Source: Gammaproteobacteria bacterium (GTDB taxonomy: Bacteria; Pseudomonadota; Gammaproteobacteria; Eutrophobiales; Eutrophobiaceae). Taken from it: DNA of 32,390 nt. The stretch lies in contig JAPPLI010000156.1 in the NCBI GenBank assembly GCA_028819495.1, positions 1 through 32,390 of the forward strand, written 5' to 3'. The position numbers were made by a program, and so were the translations under genes. This document shows positions 16,010 through 24,086 of the stretch, one piece after another; position 1 is the stretch's first letter; the number at the start of each line of letters is the position of its first letter. The notes under the pieces were generated by a model. The model worked only from the letters and a program-made list of their open reading frames with translations, made no database searches and was not told where the DNA came from.

Positions 16010-19000
16010 TCATGTTTTTTGCCAATAGAATGAGAGCATCTGTTCCGTTATGGAGGCCGGCGCCGACCTGGAGGGAGGAGATTCCATTTTGAGGTCGATG
16101 CCGTCTGCAGCCATGATCCCGGTCATATCCTCCCCGAAATCGGTGTACACCAGAGACTTCCCTCCGTTGGGGGCGCTGTGGTAATGCCGGGGTAAAATAA
16201 ACACGTCCTCCGGGCCGCTGGTATCCACCCGGTACACGGTCTCGGCGGGCAGCGGGTGATCTGTAGGAACGGTAAAGATGTGAAACCCACCCGGTTTGAG
16301 GACCCGGTTAACCTCCCGGAACCCGACAAACGGTTTGCGGACGTGCTCAAAGATATCCGAGGACAATACCAGGTCGAAGGAATTGTCCTCGTAAGTCAGG
16401 TTCATCAAGTCCTGACATTGAACGTCCTCGCGATATTCACCAGGCTTAACGTCTTCCCAGTAGTAGGAACTGCAGTAACGCGGCAACTTGTGGAAAAGTT
16501 TCCGGAAAGGTCCTATCAACCCCGGTTCATAGATCCTGAGGTTCTGAAACTCGGACTCGCGCGCCAACTCTGCAAGATGTTCGGAGTTCTCCCGCGAGAA
16601 ATAACTGAGAATCAGGCGCGCCTGTTCCCGGTAACGCAGACTGGCCCCACAATTCCCGCACCGGTATGTTTCCCTGACTGAGCGCCCTTCGCGGCGCAGG
16701 TAGCCGGTATGCCCGCATACGGCGCAACAGTCGGTGTAACCATCATTCTCGTAGCTGCCCTCGGCAGGGACGGCCTGAACCGCTTCGCGCCTGGCGAATT
16801 CCTGACCGACCAGCTTCAATATACGGGCCGTCCGTTCGTTCCATGAATTGGCCTGCAACAACCGTCGAACCCGCTCCAGGTTTCCGGCGATGGGGTCGTT
16901 ATCGAGACAATGTCCGGTCCGCTCGATGAATTCCTCCGGCGTGTTGCCGACCTGCACAAATTCTCCGAAGGCTCCGATATTCGCAATCGGCGTACTCACA
17001 ACCGGCACGTGCAGGGCAAAGTACACATAAAGCTTGAGGGGATTCATGTTCCGGGTGAGTTCATTATCCAGGTGGGGAATCATCGCCACGTCGAAGTGAC
17101 GGATATAGCGCAACGCTTCCTCGTAAACCCGGACCCCGAGGAAATGGACATTTTTGAACTTGTCCAGCTTCCTGATCTCCCTGCTCTTGTGCATGGAGCC
17201 GATGAAGACCAGGTTCCAGTCGGGCCGTTCGCCGGCCACGCGCGCCAGCAGGTCAAGATCCATGCGCGTAATGTCCAGGTTCCCCACGTACCCGATCACC
17301 GGCCCTTTCATGCGTTTCAGTTGCGCGGGCTTTTTCCAGTTCCGCGCCTCTTCTTCCAGCAGTTCACACGCGTTGGGGATCAAATGAACATTATCCGTGA
17401 ATTCCTGCATGGCTTCGAAGACACTGAGACAATTGGCAAAAGTGAGATGGCTGCGCGCCAGTATTGCTTCATAGTTGCCGTGCAATGCCTCCTTGTACCG
17501 AGGACTGCCGGGCCATTTCCGCTGATCGTCGATCACGTCGGACACCACCAGGTCCGGCTTGAACCGGTCCGCAATCATGGGGAAATCGAATTTATTGGGG
17601 CATACCCAGAAGATTGTGCGCCGCCGGCCGATTTGGTGGTCTTTAAATACCCGCCCCAAGTAATCAAGATAGTCACCTTTAGCCGGCAATATCCACTTGC
17701 GCAGACGGGAGGAGCGACCATCACCTGCGAAGACGAAGGTATCGAAACGAATTTTGCCCTGCTCCCTGGGGCGCGCTATCCGTCTCAGGGTCTCGTACAG
17801 AACCAGGCCGGCATGGCTGTGGCGGCCGCCTTGACCGGATTTGAGGACGTCTCCACCGGACTTGAAGATATTGACAGGCGCATCGAAATGGAGAATGCGG
17901 TTAATCCGGGGATCCTCAGCCAGGTACTTCACCAGCATATCCTGGCGTCTTCCGTAGATGCCGGTGTCGTTCTGCTTCCAGAAAAATACAATGTCCATCC
18001 TGTCGTCGACATACGAGTCGGCCTTGCCCGCGGGAAGCGCCGGCGCCCGGGCGGGCGGAGACGGACGCGTTACAGGGGCAGGCTGGACAGCGGCGACGAC
18101 CCGCGCGGTCACCCGGGACGAACCAGACCCGTCGGAGAATATCCTGCGGTGATAGGCGACCAGTTCACGGAACTCCTCAGGTATCGGGGCAGGATTGTCC
18201 AGAACACGCTCGATCGTGTCTTTCAGACCGGGCAGGTTCGCGCCGTAGCTGTACTCACGCGCAAATATCTCCCGGTTTTGTACTGCTTTCTGCTTATATG
18301 CGTCGTAATTGCTGAATATCTCGTCAATCTTCTGCTCCAGCGGCGTATCGCCCAACAACTCGACCAGCCCCTTCTCCGCGAGATTCGCCAGGGGCGGCAC
18401 GTTGGTCGCCAGCGCCGGAATGCCCATGGCAAGCCCGTCGGTGAGCTTGGCGGGCATTTGAAACCGGGAAGTCACCTGGTCCTCGGCCTGGAGCAGGCAG
18501 ATCAGGTCACCGGCGCAGAGGTAGCCGGGCAAGTCGCTGAACGGCACGTTGGGGACGACTTTCACGTATACGGACCTGCTACGGATGAAACGTTGCGCCT
18601 CATTGTCCACCGGAGAACCGACGATCAGGAGCTTGTAGTCCGGACGTTTCAGGCTCTCCAACGCAGCAACGATGCGCGTGAAGCCCTTGTGTATGCGGGG
18701 AGTGCCGGCGAACACGATCACTTTATCTCCCGCGGCGAAACCAAGCTCCGCACGAAGCGCCTCACGCGGGTAGCGAGACGGGTCGAAATCGTGTTCATCG
18801 CGGATATGCGGCAACATCATGCCGCCAAACTTCTTCCTCAATTCCTCATTGGAGACCGTGATCCCGTCGAACAGCGGAATAAGTGTTTCGGCGTAACGGG
18901 TCCAGGTTTCGTCTTGTGGATGGATGAAGTCCGGTCTGTGGCGTTTACGTTTCACCTGTTTCAACGTCAGCGGTTCGCGATTTTTGAAAAACCCCGGTTC

Positions 19001-21142
19001 GTAGTCGTCCACGTCCAGAATAACCGGCCGGTTCCTGTGCAGCTTGGCTAGAACAGCCAGTTCCAGGCCGGGCAATCTCGGTTTGGATACATAGATCACA
19101 TCGCCCTCAATCCCTGCGGCTATATCTTCCATGTGTCTGAAATGCTCCGGAAAGCCGGCGCCCGGGAAACTCTTGATGGCAACCCGGCTGCAGTTGCGCA
19201 ACGGTTCCCACACCTGGTTCCCAAACCGGGGGAACTGGGCGCCGATCAACTCCACGTCGTAATCATGCCGCAGGACATCGGCCAGCAGGTAGGCGCGTCC
19301 CAGGGGATTGTGTCCCAAATCCCATGCAATGACCGTGACCCTGGTCCTGGCTTTACCGGCTTCGGACTGAGCTTGTACGGCCGGGCGCTGCTCTTCCGGG
19401 CGATCCCGGGCAAGTTTTGCTACCCGCTCGGTAACCGCCGGCTGCTCAACTGCGCGGCGCGCAGCGGATTTTTCTCTTGCTTTTGCGCGTACCTGGCGTA
19501 CAGCCTCCAGCGCGCGGGAAAACTGGCCGGTGCTCAACCAGTACAGCAGTTTGAGCGCCCGGCGCAGGTTCTTCAACAACCACCTGATGCAACGCGCCAG
19601 CACGCGCATCGGGGCGGTGATTTTCCAACTGGTTGAGTTATAGAGTTCATCGATCTTCCTGTCGCGGTCCTTCAGCCTGGTCTTCATCCGGGCTGCGGAA
19701 GCCTCCATCTCTTTAATCCGTGTCTCCATGTTGTTCTTCATCCGGGCTGCGGAAGCCTCCATCTGTTTAATCCGTGTCTCCATGTTGTTCTTCATCCGCT
19801 GCGTGGAACTCTCCAGCGCCCTGATCCGCTCGTCCCGGGCCTTCAACGTTGCGGTACGCTCCTCTCTCATCCGCTCTGCCGAAGCCTCCAGGGCCTCGAT
19901 CCGCTCGTCGCGGGTTTTCAGCGTCGCGGCGCGTTGTTCCAGACTGCCTTTCAGCCGCTCCGTCCAATCCTCCAGGGCCTCGACCCTCTCGTTGCGTTGT
20001 TTCAGCATCGTGGTGCGCAACTCCAGTTTGCTCCTCATCCGGGTGCCCGAATCCTCCAGGGCTTTGATGCGTTCATTGCGGACCTTGAGAGTTTCAGTAC
20101 GCTCCGCCACGCTGCTCTTCAGCCGTTCCGTCCAGTCCTCCAGGGCGCCTATCCTGTCGTCGCGGGTCTCCAGGTTGCTCCTCAACAGGCCCACGGAGGC
20201 CTCCAGGGCTTCGATTCTCTCCTCGCGGGTCTTCAGCGTCTCGCTGAGTTCATTGGTCCTGTCTGTATGAAGGTTGATGGACACCTCCACCGATTCCAGG
20301 TCGATCAGGGCCTGCCTGGTCGCTTCGGTAACGGATATGTCCAGGTCTTCATCGAATGCCCCGCCACTGCGAAGGCGCAGCCAGAGCGCACGCTGCGACG
20401 GCAGCAGGTAATCCTCAGTCTCTTCAGCGGTCGCTCTCTCGTGGTAGAGGTCCAGGTCGATGAAGCGCTCGATAAGACCGCTGTCCGGCTTGATCGGATC
20501 CCCTTCAAACCCTTCAAGCTCCTTGACGAGCGCATTCAGCGTTTCCAGCGGATGCTGCATGAGCGATTCATATGAAAGGGAGATGCGCGGCAGACCCTGG
20601 GATGCCTTCAGGGCGTGGAGGTTGTACACTTCCCAGAGGGCCAGCCCCGCGGAGATGCTGAAGCCGTTGCGCGTCTGCAGGGAACGCGCCACTTCGAGCG
20701 GGTTGCGATAGATATGAATGCAAACGGGGTTGCTCACGTAGCGCCGCAACTCCGGCAGGAGCAGGCACAGGCGCGGCTCCTTGATGACCCAGGCCTGGTA
20801 TTTGTCCAGTTCGGAAACAATCTTTTCAAAATTGCGACGTTGCTCGGCCAGTGTGGCGCGCGGGATGGCTTTCGGGTCGAAGTTGGCGATCTTCCACCAA
20901 TCGGCCCCCACTGAATGCAGCATCTGGTCACAGAGATCGCGCATATCACGTCTTTCCCAGAACCCGAGGGGATTTTCGACGTTCGCATCCGTCAGTTCCG
21001 CTTCTTCTCCCACCCACACACCACAGTGGCGCAGCGCGCCGGTGATGGCGCTGGTGCCGGACCGGTGCATGCCGAGCACAAAAAGCGCCGGCCTGGACGT
21101 TCTCTCATCCAGGTTTTGTGTAACAATTTCAGTGTCGTTCAT
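16010..21142 (-). CDS. 1710-residue sulfotransferase / coiled-coil / double glycosyltransferase / methyltransferase fusion
   Basis: One uninterrupted frame with five parts. (i) Residues about 18-285: PAPS-dependent sulfotransferase, PAPS loop LGMHRSGTS at 23-31, IYRNPLEVARSL at 144-155. (ii) About 290-500: coiled coil of heptad-phased repeats (ERIEALE and variants), ending in the STSWKITAPMR linker (503-513) often found in glycosyltransferase fusions, then a basic segment. (iii) About 600-985: GT-B glycosyltransferase (FAGTPRIHKG at 811-820, DGLAMGIPALAT at 902-913). (iv) About 1048-1450: second GT-B transferase (GYVGNLD at 1284-1290, PLKLYVYFALHVPVVST at 1368-1384). (v) Zinc ribbon with Cys1473/1476 and Cys1495/1498, then a methyltransferase domain (DIFEHVRKPF, 1596-1605; VLKPGGFHIFTVP, 1614-1626). 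ATG start with no clear ribosome binding site; 12 bases after wzt. Probably builds and decorates the glycan at the export site (inference). Confidence 0.9.
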   Translation of the reverse strand: MNDTEIVTQNLDERTSRPALFVLGMHRSGTSAITGALRHCGVWVGEEAELTDANVENPLGFWERRDMRDLCDQMLHSVGADWWKIANFDPKAIPRATLAEQRRNFEKIVSELDKYQAWVIKEPRLCLLLPELRRYVSNPVCIHIYRNPLEVARSLQTRNGFSISAGLALWEVYNLHALKASQGLPRISLSYESLMQHPLETLNALVKELEGFEGDPIKPDSGLIERFIDLDLYHERATAEETEDYLLPSQRALWLRLRSGGAFDEDLDISVTEATRQALIDLESVEVSINLHTDRTNELSETLKTREERIEALEASVGLLRSNLETRDDRIGALEDWTERLKSSVAERTETLKVRNERIKALEDSGTRMRSKLELRTTMLKQRNERVEALEDWTERLKGSLEQRAATLKTRDERIEALEASAERMREERTATLKARDERIRALESSTQRMKNNMETRIKQMEASAARMKNNMETRIKEMEASAARMKTRLKDRDRKIDELYNSTSWKITAPMRVLARCIRWLLKNLRRALKLLYWLSTGQFSRALEAVRQVRAKAREKSAARRAVEQPAVTERVAKLARDRPEEQRPAVQAQSEAGKARTRVTVIAWDLGHNPLGRAYLLADVLRHDYDVELIGAQFPRFGNQVWEPLRNCSRVAIKSFPGAGFPEHFRHMEDIAAGIEGDVIYVSKPRLPGLELAVLAKLHRNRPVILDVDDYEPGFFKNREPLTLKQVKRKRHRPDFIHPQDETWTRYAETLIPLFDGITVSNEELRKKFGGMMLPHIRDEHDFDPSRYPREALRAELGFAAGDKVIVFAGTPRIHKGFTRIVAALESLKRPDYKLLIVGSPVDNEAQRFIRSRSVYVKVVPNVPFSDLPGYLCAGDLICLLQAEDQVTSRFQMPAKLTDGLAMGIPALATNVPPLANLAEKGLVELLGDTPLEQKIDEIFSNYDAYKQKAVQNREIFAREYSYGANLPGLKDTIERVLDNPAPIPEEFRELVAYHRRIFSDGSGSSRVTARVVAAVQPAPVTRPSPPARAPALPAGKADSYVDDRMDIVFFWKQNDTGIYGRRQDMLVKYLAEDPRINRILHFDAPVNIFKSGGDVLKSGQGGRHSHAGLVLYETLRRIARPREQGKIRFDTFVFAGDGRSSRLRKWILPAKGDYLDYLGRVFKDHQIGRRRTIFWVCPNKFDFPMIADRFKPDLVVSDVIDDQRKWPGSPRYKEALHGNYEAILARSHLTFANCLSVFEAMQEFTDNVHLIPNACELLEEEARNWKKPAQLKRMKGPVIGYVGNLDITRMDLDLLARVAGERPDWNLVFIGSMHKSREIRKLDKFKNVHFLGVRVYEEALRYIRHFDVAMIPHLDNELTRNMNPLKLYVYFALHVPVVSTPIANIGAFGEFVQVGNTPEEFIERTGHCLDNDPIAGNLERVRRLLQANSWNERTARILKLVGQEFARREAVQAVPAEGSYENDGYTDCCAVCGHTGYLRREGRSVRETYRCGNCGASLRYREQARLILSYFSRENSEHLAELARESEFQNLRIYEPGLIGPFRKLFHKLPRYCSSYYWEDVKPGEYREDVQCQDLMNLTYEDNSFDLVLSSDIFEHVRKPFVGFREVNRVLKPGGFHIFTVPTDHPLPAETVYRVDTSGPEDVFILPRHYHSAPNGGKSLVYTDFGEDMTGIMAADGIDLKMESPPSRSAPASITEQMLSFYWQKT
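19688..19795 (-). repeat. 54-bp tandem repeat inside the coiled coil
   Basis: Two adjacent 54-bp units with one base difference encode MKNNMETRIKQMEASAAR (residues 450-467) and MKNNMETRIKEMEASAAR (468-485). The near identity at DNA level indicates a recent duplication, in frame, in the coiled coil of the fusion enzyme. Confidence 0.93.
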
Positions 21143-21154
21143 GGGCGGTTCGGG

Positions 21155-21910
21155 TCAGGCAACCTGCCTGTATTCATGCAGCACTTCCTTGATCGGCCCG
21201 CAGGCCTTGACTTTTCCGGCGTCGAGCAGGACCCCCTTGGTGCAGACGCGCTCCAGCAAGGAGAGATTTTGCGAGGCAACCACCAGGATCCTGGCGCGGT
21301 CCATAAAATCCTCGAGCCGGCGCCTGGCCTTGTCGACGAAGATCCGGTCACCGACGCTGAGCCATTCGTCCATCAACAGTATCTCAGGATCAAAGCAGGT
21401 ACAGACCGCAAAAGCGAGACGAAGCCTCATACCGTTTGAATAGGTGTGTACCGGCATGGCCAGGTAGTCACCGAGTTCGGTGAATGCCGCAACTTCATCC
21501 ATGCGCGCGCGCACCTCCTCCGGCATAAGCCCCAGGAACAGGCCGCGCATCATGATGTTTTCGTAGCCGGTCGCTTCGGGATCGATCCCTAAGGAAAGAT
21601 TCAGCAGCGCCGCGGTCCGGCCGTGCCGCCGTACACGGCCGCGGGTCGGTTCGTACGCGCCTGTAAGCACGCGCAACAGTGTCGTCTTGCCCGCGCCGTT
21701 GCTGCCGACCAGCCCGACCCGATCACCGTGGTCGAACGCGAGGCTCACATTGTCGAGCGCACGCACGCACAGACGATTGCCGGCATCGCGCCCGATACGC
21801 CCACCGGTGCCATGGTGCAGTATGCGATGCTTCAGTGATCGCGTGCTGGTGTTATAGATCGGGAAAACGACCGTGACTGAATCGAGTTCAAGGTTCACCA
21901 TGACGCTCAT
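21155..21910 (-). CDS. wzt: Polysaccharide ABC transporter ATP-binding protein
   Basis: A 251-residue ATPase of the Wzt/KpsT/TagH kind, energising export of lipid-linked glycan with the permease encoded just upstream. Walker A GSNGAGKTT (69-77), signature YSNGMRLRLAFA (157-168), Walker B ILLMDEW (177-183). The H-loop position reads ASQNLSLL: Gln214 stands where His is normal. It lacks the C-terminal carbohydrate-binding domain of E. coli O9a-type Wzt. The frame is open much further upstream but ATG 21910, overlapping the permease stop as ATGA, is the start. Confidence 0.93.
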   Translation of the reverse strand: MSVMVNLELDSVTVVFPIYNTSTRSLKHRILHHGTGGRIGRDAGNRLCVRALDNVSLAFDHGDRVGLVGSNGAGKTTLLRVLTGAYEPTRGRVRRHGRTAALLNLSLGIDPEATGYENIMMRGLFLGLMPEEVRARMDEVAAFTELGDYLAMPVHTYSNGMRLRLAFAVCTCFDPEILLMDEWLSVGDRIFVDKARRRLEDFMDRARILVVASQNLSLLERVCTKGVLLDAGKVKACGPIKEVLHEYRQVA

Positions 21911-22812
21911 ACCCAGTACGCCACTCGCCGGCGATAATTGCGGAACATGAGTAAAGCCGCAAGCCACCCGCCCAGCGTCATGCCCAGGACCGCGAGCCAG
22001 GAGGCAAGCTGCGGCGCCTGTCCCAGCAACGGCGCCCGCACCAGCTCTACATAGTGGAAGAACGGGTTGAAATCCAGCAACACGGTGCGGTCCGGCAACA
22101 GTTCCGGCATCCAGATGATCGGCGTTACGAAGAAGAAGATGCGCACGATGCTGTCCATGACAGGCGGTATGTCGCGGAAGCGGGCCGACACGAGACCGAA
22201 CAACAACCCCATCCATACGCCGTTCAGGCAAAGAAGCGCAAGACCCGGGAGGGCAAGCAGCCCGACCCAGCCGGGCCGGATTGAGAACACGGCGGCAACG
22301 ACGACAAAGATCGCAGCATTATGAAAAAAGATAATGAGGTCACGCCATACCACGCGATAAACGTGCACCGACAGGGGCAGGTCCGCCTGCTTGATGATGC
22401 TCCCGGCGTCGGTAAACGCGGTGCAACCGCCATTGATGAAACCGGAAATCAGCGTCCAGTTGATGAAACCAAGCGCAAGAAACGGCGCATAAGCCTCGAT
22501 CTCAACCTTCAACAAGGCGCCGTACAGGATGCTCAGCGCCGCCACCAGTATGCCCATGCTGATGGTTAGCCAGAACGGGCCTATCATGGAGCGCCGGTAG
22601 CGCCGGCGAATATCCTGCCAGCCGAGCAAGCCCCACAGGTGGAAACTGCGCGCGCCTTTAACCAGGTCAAACAGGGCGGCTGCAACCTGCGTGGTCGCAG
22701 CCGGCGGGGATGACGGTACGGGCTGTGACCCGAGCATGTCTCCGAAGCTGTCTAGCTCTTCATCATCTCGGGTCGCAGGGGTGATGTCTTGCCGGAATGG
22801 GTGACTCAACAT
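21907..22812 (-). CDS. wzm: Polysaccharide ABC transporter permease
   Basis: A 301-residue ABC-2-type permease. About six membrane segments follow the interfacial FHLWGLLGWQDIRRRYRRSMIGPFW motif region (57-81), which is typical of Wzm/KpsM/TagG; ISGFINGG and PPVMDSIVRIFFFVTPIIWMPELL are further family marks. The first 45 or so residues are polar, acidic and longer than in most Wzm proteins; Met26 (22737) may be the real start. First gene of the minus-strand operon, with a promoter-like sequence directly before the first ATG. Confidence 0.92.
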   Translation of the reverse strand: MLSHPFRQDITPATRDDEELDSFGDMLGSQPVPSSPPAATTQVAAALFDLVKGARSFHLWGLLGWQDIRRRYRRSMIGPFWLTISMGILVAALSILYGALLKVEIEAYAPFLALGFINWTLISGFINGGCTAFTDAGSIIKQADLPLSVHVYRVVWRDLIIFFHNAAIFVVVAAVFSIRPGWVGLLALPGLALLCLNGVWMGLLFGLVSARFRDIPPVMDSIVRIFFFVTPIIWMPELLPDRTVLLDFNPFFHYVELVRAPLLGQAPQLASWLAVLGMTLGGWLAALLMFRNYRRRVAYWV

Positions 22813-22820
22813 GGGGGAGT

Positions 22821-22849
22821 ATTATAACAACTGTCAAAAAATGACCCAA
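22821..22849 (-). promoter_or_regulatory. Candidate promoter for the wzm operon
   Basis: On the minus strand TTGGGT (22849-22844), a 17-base spacer and TATAAT (22826-22821). The -10 box is perfect, the -35 has 3 of 6 consensus bases. The expected transcript start lies at about 22814, only a few bases before ATG 22812, so the message would be nearly leaderless or translated from Met26. Confidence 0.5.
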
Positions 22850-22856
22850 AAGGATT

Positions 22857-22885
22857 TTGCTTCCATTAATGGATATTTGTAGAAT
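22857..22885 (+). promoter_or_regulatory. Candidate promoter for the WecA/WbpL-like gene
   Basis: TTGCTT (22857-22862), a 17-base spacer and TAGAAT (22880-22885; 5 of 6 to consensus). It lies about 34 bases before the GTG start and just beyond the opposing wzm promoter. Confidence 0.45.
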
Positions 22886-22918
22886 TGTTAAACTAATGAC
22901 ATTCTCGCAGCACATGCA

Positions 22919-23950
22919 GTGGAAGCGGTTCTCATCACCCTGAGCGCCGGGTTGTCGTCCGCCCTTGTCACCTGGATACTGGCTCGTGCGGCGCTGAAAC
23001 TCCTGACCGCATATAACGTTGTTGACCGGCCCGGAAAACGATCCAGCCATGAAGGGAACGTTCCCACCGGCGGAGGTATTGCGGTTGTCGGCGTGGCCCT
23101 GACGGGTTGGATGTGTCTGGCCTTCATCAACGGTATGCCTGGCGAGATCGGAATCATCGTAGCGGCAGCGGCTGTCCTGGCAGTGATTTCCTTTCTTGAT
23201 GATGTAAGACACGTCCCGCAATTGGCGCGCTTTACTGCCCATGTCATCGCCGTTGCCCTGGGGCTTACCCTGTTACCCGATGCGGCGCTGCTGTTCGACG
23301 GACTGCTGCCGCTCTGGGCGGACCGGTTGGCGACCGGCCTTGCCTGGGTCTGGTTCATCAACCTTTTCAATTTCATGGACGGGATAGACGGGATTACGGG
23401 CGTGGAGACCATTGCGGTGGCGGGCGGTCTCGCCGCGGCGCTGTTGCTGATGGCCCCGGGAGAGAGCGGCGACTGGTCGAAGGCATCGCTGGCCGCCGTG
23501 CTGGCGGGAGCGGCAGTGGGCTTTCTTGTGCTTAACTGGCAGCCGGCGCGCCTGTTCCTGGGCGACACGGGGAGTGTCCCGCTCGGTTACCTGCTGGGCT
23601 GGTTGCTGGTCTGGAGCGCCTGCGTGGCGGACCTGTGGTGGCTTGCGCTGGTATTGCCGTTGTATTATTGGGCCGACGCAACGCTCACTTTGCTGGTGCG
23701 GGGCGCGCGGGGAGAGAAAGTCTGGCGCGCCCATCGCCAGCACGCCTACCAAGTCGCGGTCCGGGCGGGGGCAAGCCATGCTGACGTGGCGGGGTTCATT
23801 GCCTTGATTAACCTCGTGCTGGTCCTGCTGGCGCTGACGGCAACAGTCAGGCTCATGCCCGTCTGGTCGACGCTCACCCTGGCCGTCGCCCTGACCGCGA
23901 CGGCGCTGTGGCGCCTGCACCACTGGCCGAACGACAATGCCATTGAGTAG
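22919..23950 (+). CDS. WecA/WbpL-type polyprenyl-phosphate sugar-1-phosphate transferase
   Basis: A 343-residue polytopic enzyme of the MraY/WecA/WbpL family, which transfers a HexNAc-1-phosphate to undecaprenyl phosphate and so starts a lipid-linked glycan. Motifs in order: DRPGKRSSHEGNVPTGGGIA (36-55), the Mg-binding FLDD (92-95), NFMDGIDG (151-158), FLGDTGS (213-219) and the cytoplasmic AHRQHAYQ (271-278). About ten membrane helices. GTG start at 22919; its ribosome binding site is weak. The sequence is closest to the WbpL/Fuc2NAc-transferase branch (short, with the HRQHAYQ motif), which fits the WbpM-like dehydratase in this window; donor identity is inference. Divergent from the exporter operon. 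Confidence 0.92.
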   Translation: MEAVLITLSAGLSSALVTWILARAALKLLTAYNVVDRPGKRSSHEGNVPTGGGIAVVGVALTGWMCLAFINGMPGEIGIIVAAAAVLAVISFLDDVRHVPQLARFTAHVIAVALGLTLLPDAALLFDGLLPLWADRLATGLAWVWFINLFNFMDGIDGITGVETIAVAGGLAAALLLMAPGESGDWSKASLAAVLAGAAVGFLVLNWQPARLFLGDTGSVPLGYLLGWLLVWSACVADLWWLALVLPLYYWADATLTLLVRGARGEKVWRAHRQHAYQVAVRAGASHADVAGFIALINLVLVLLALTATVRLMPVWSTLTLAVALTATALWRLHHWPNDNAIE

Positions 23951-24010
23951 ATTAAACGGACGCTCTTGAACATCGAGCAAATCTTCCATAAAGTCGGTTT
24001 TTTGCGACGT

Positions 24011-24043
24011 GCAGGTAAAAAAATAGACCTTTTTTTAATCTGC
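24011..24043. repeat. A7/T7 hairpin overlapping a promoter
   Basis: GCAGGT-AAAAAAA, loop TAGACC, then TTTTTTT-AATCTGC: a 13-pair stem with one bulge and one G-T pair. The loop is exactly the -35 box of the promoter described at 24024-24052. It could be an operator or DNA-bend element; an intrinsic terminator is less likely because the stem is A/T-rich. Confidence 0.6.
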
Positions 24044-24052
24044 CTGTATAAT
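24024..24052 (+). promoter_or_regulatory. Promoter for the AAA/DUF4143-type gene
   Basis: TAGACC (24024-24029, 4 of 6), a 17-base spacer and a perfect TATAAT (24047-24052). Transcript start expected near 24059, giving a leader of about 28 bases before GTG 24087. This gene thus has its own promoter within the glycan locus. Confidence 0.65.
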
Positions 24053-24086
24053 TTATGGCCCACTATACAGTGATTGGATTGGGTTC

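Noticed and set aside
16910-19051. A 713-codon plus-strand frame opposite the giant gene
   Set aside because: It is antisense to the clearly conserved glycosyltransferase domains and shows no domain of its own; a typical shadow in GC-rich DNA.
24011-24043. Intrinsic terminator of the WecA/WbpL-like gene
   Set aside because: The stem is mostly A/T pairs, and the element overlaps a good promoter; a terminator would need a GC-rich stem followed by a T-run.
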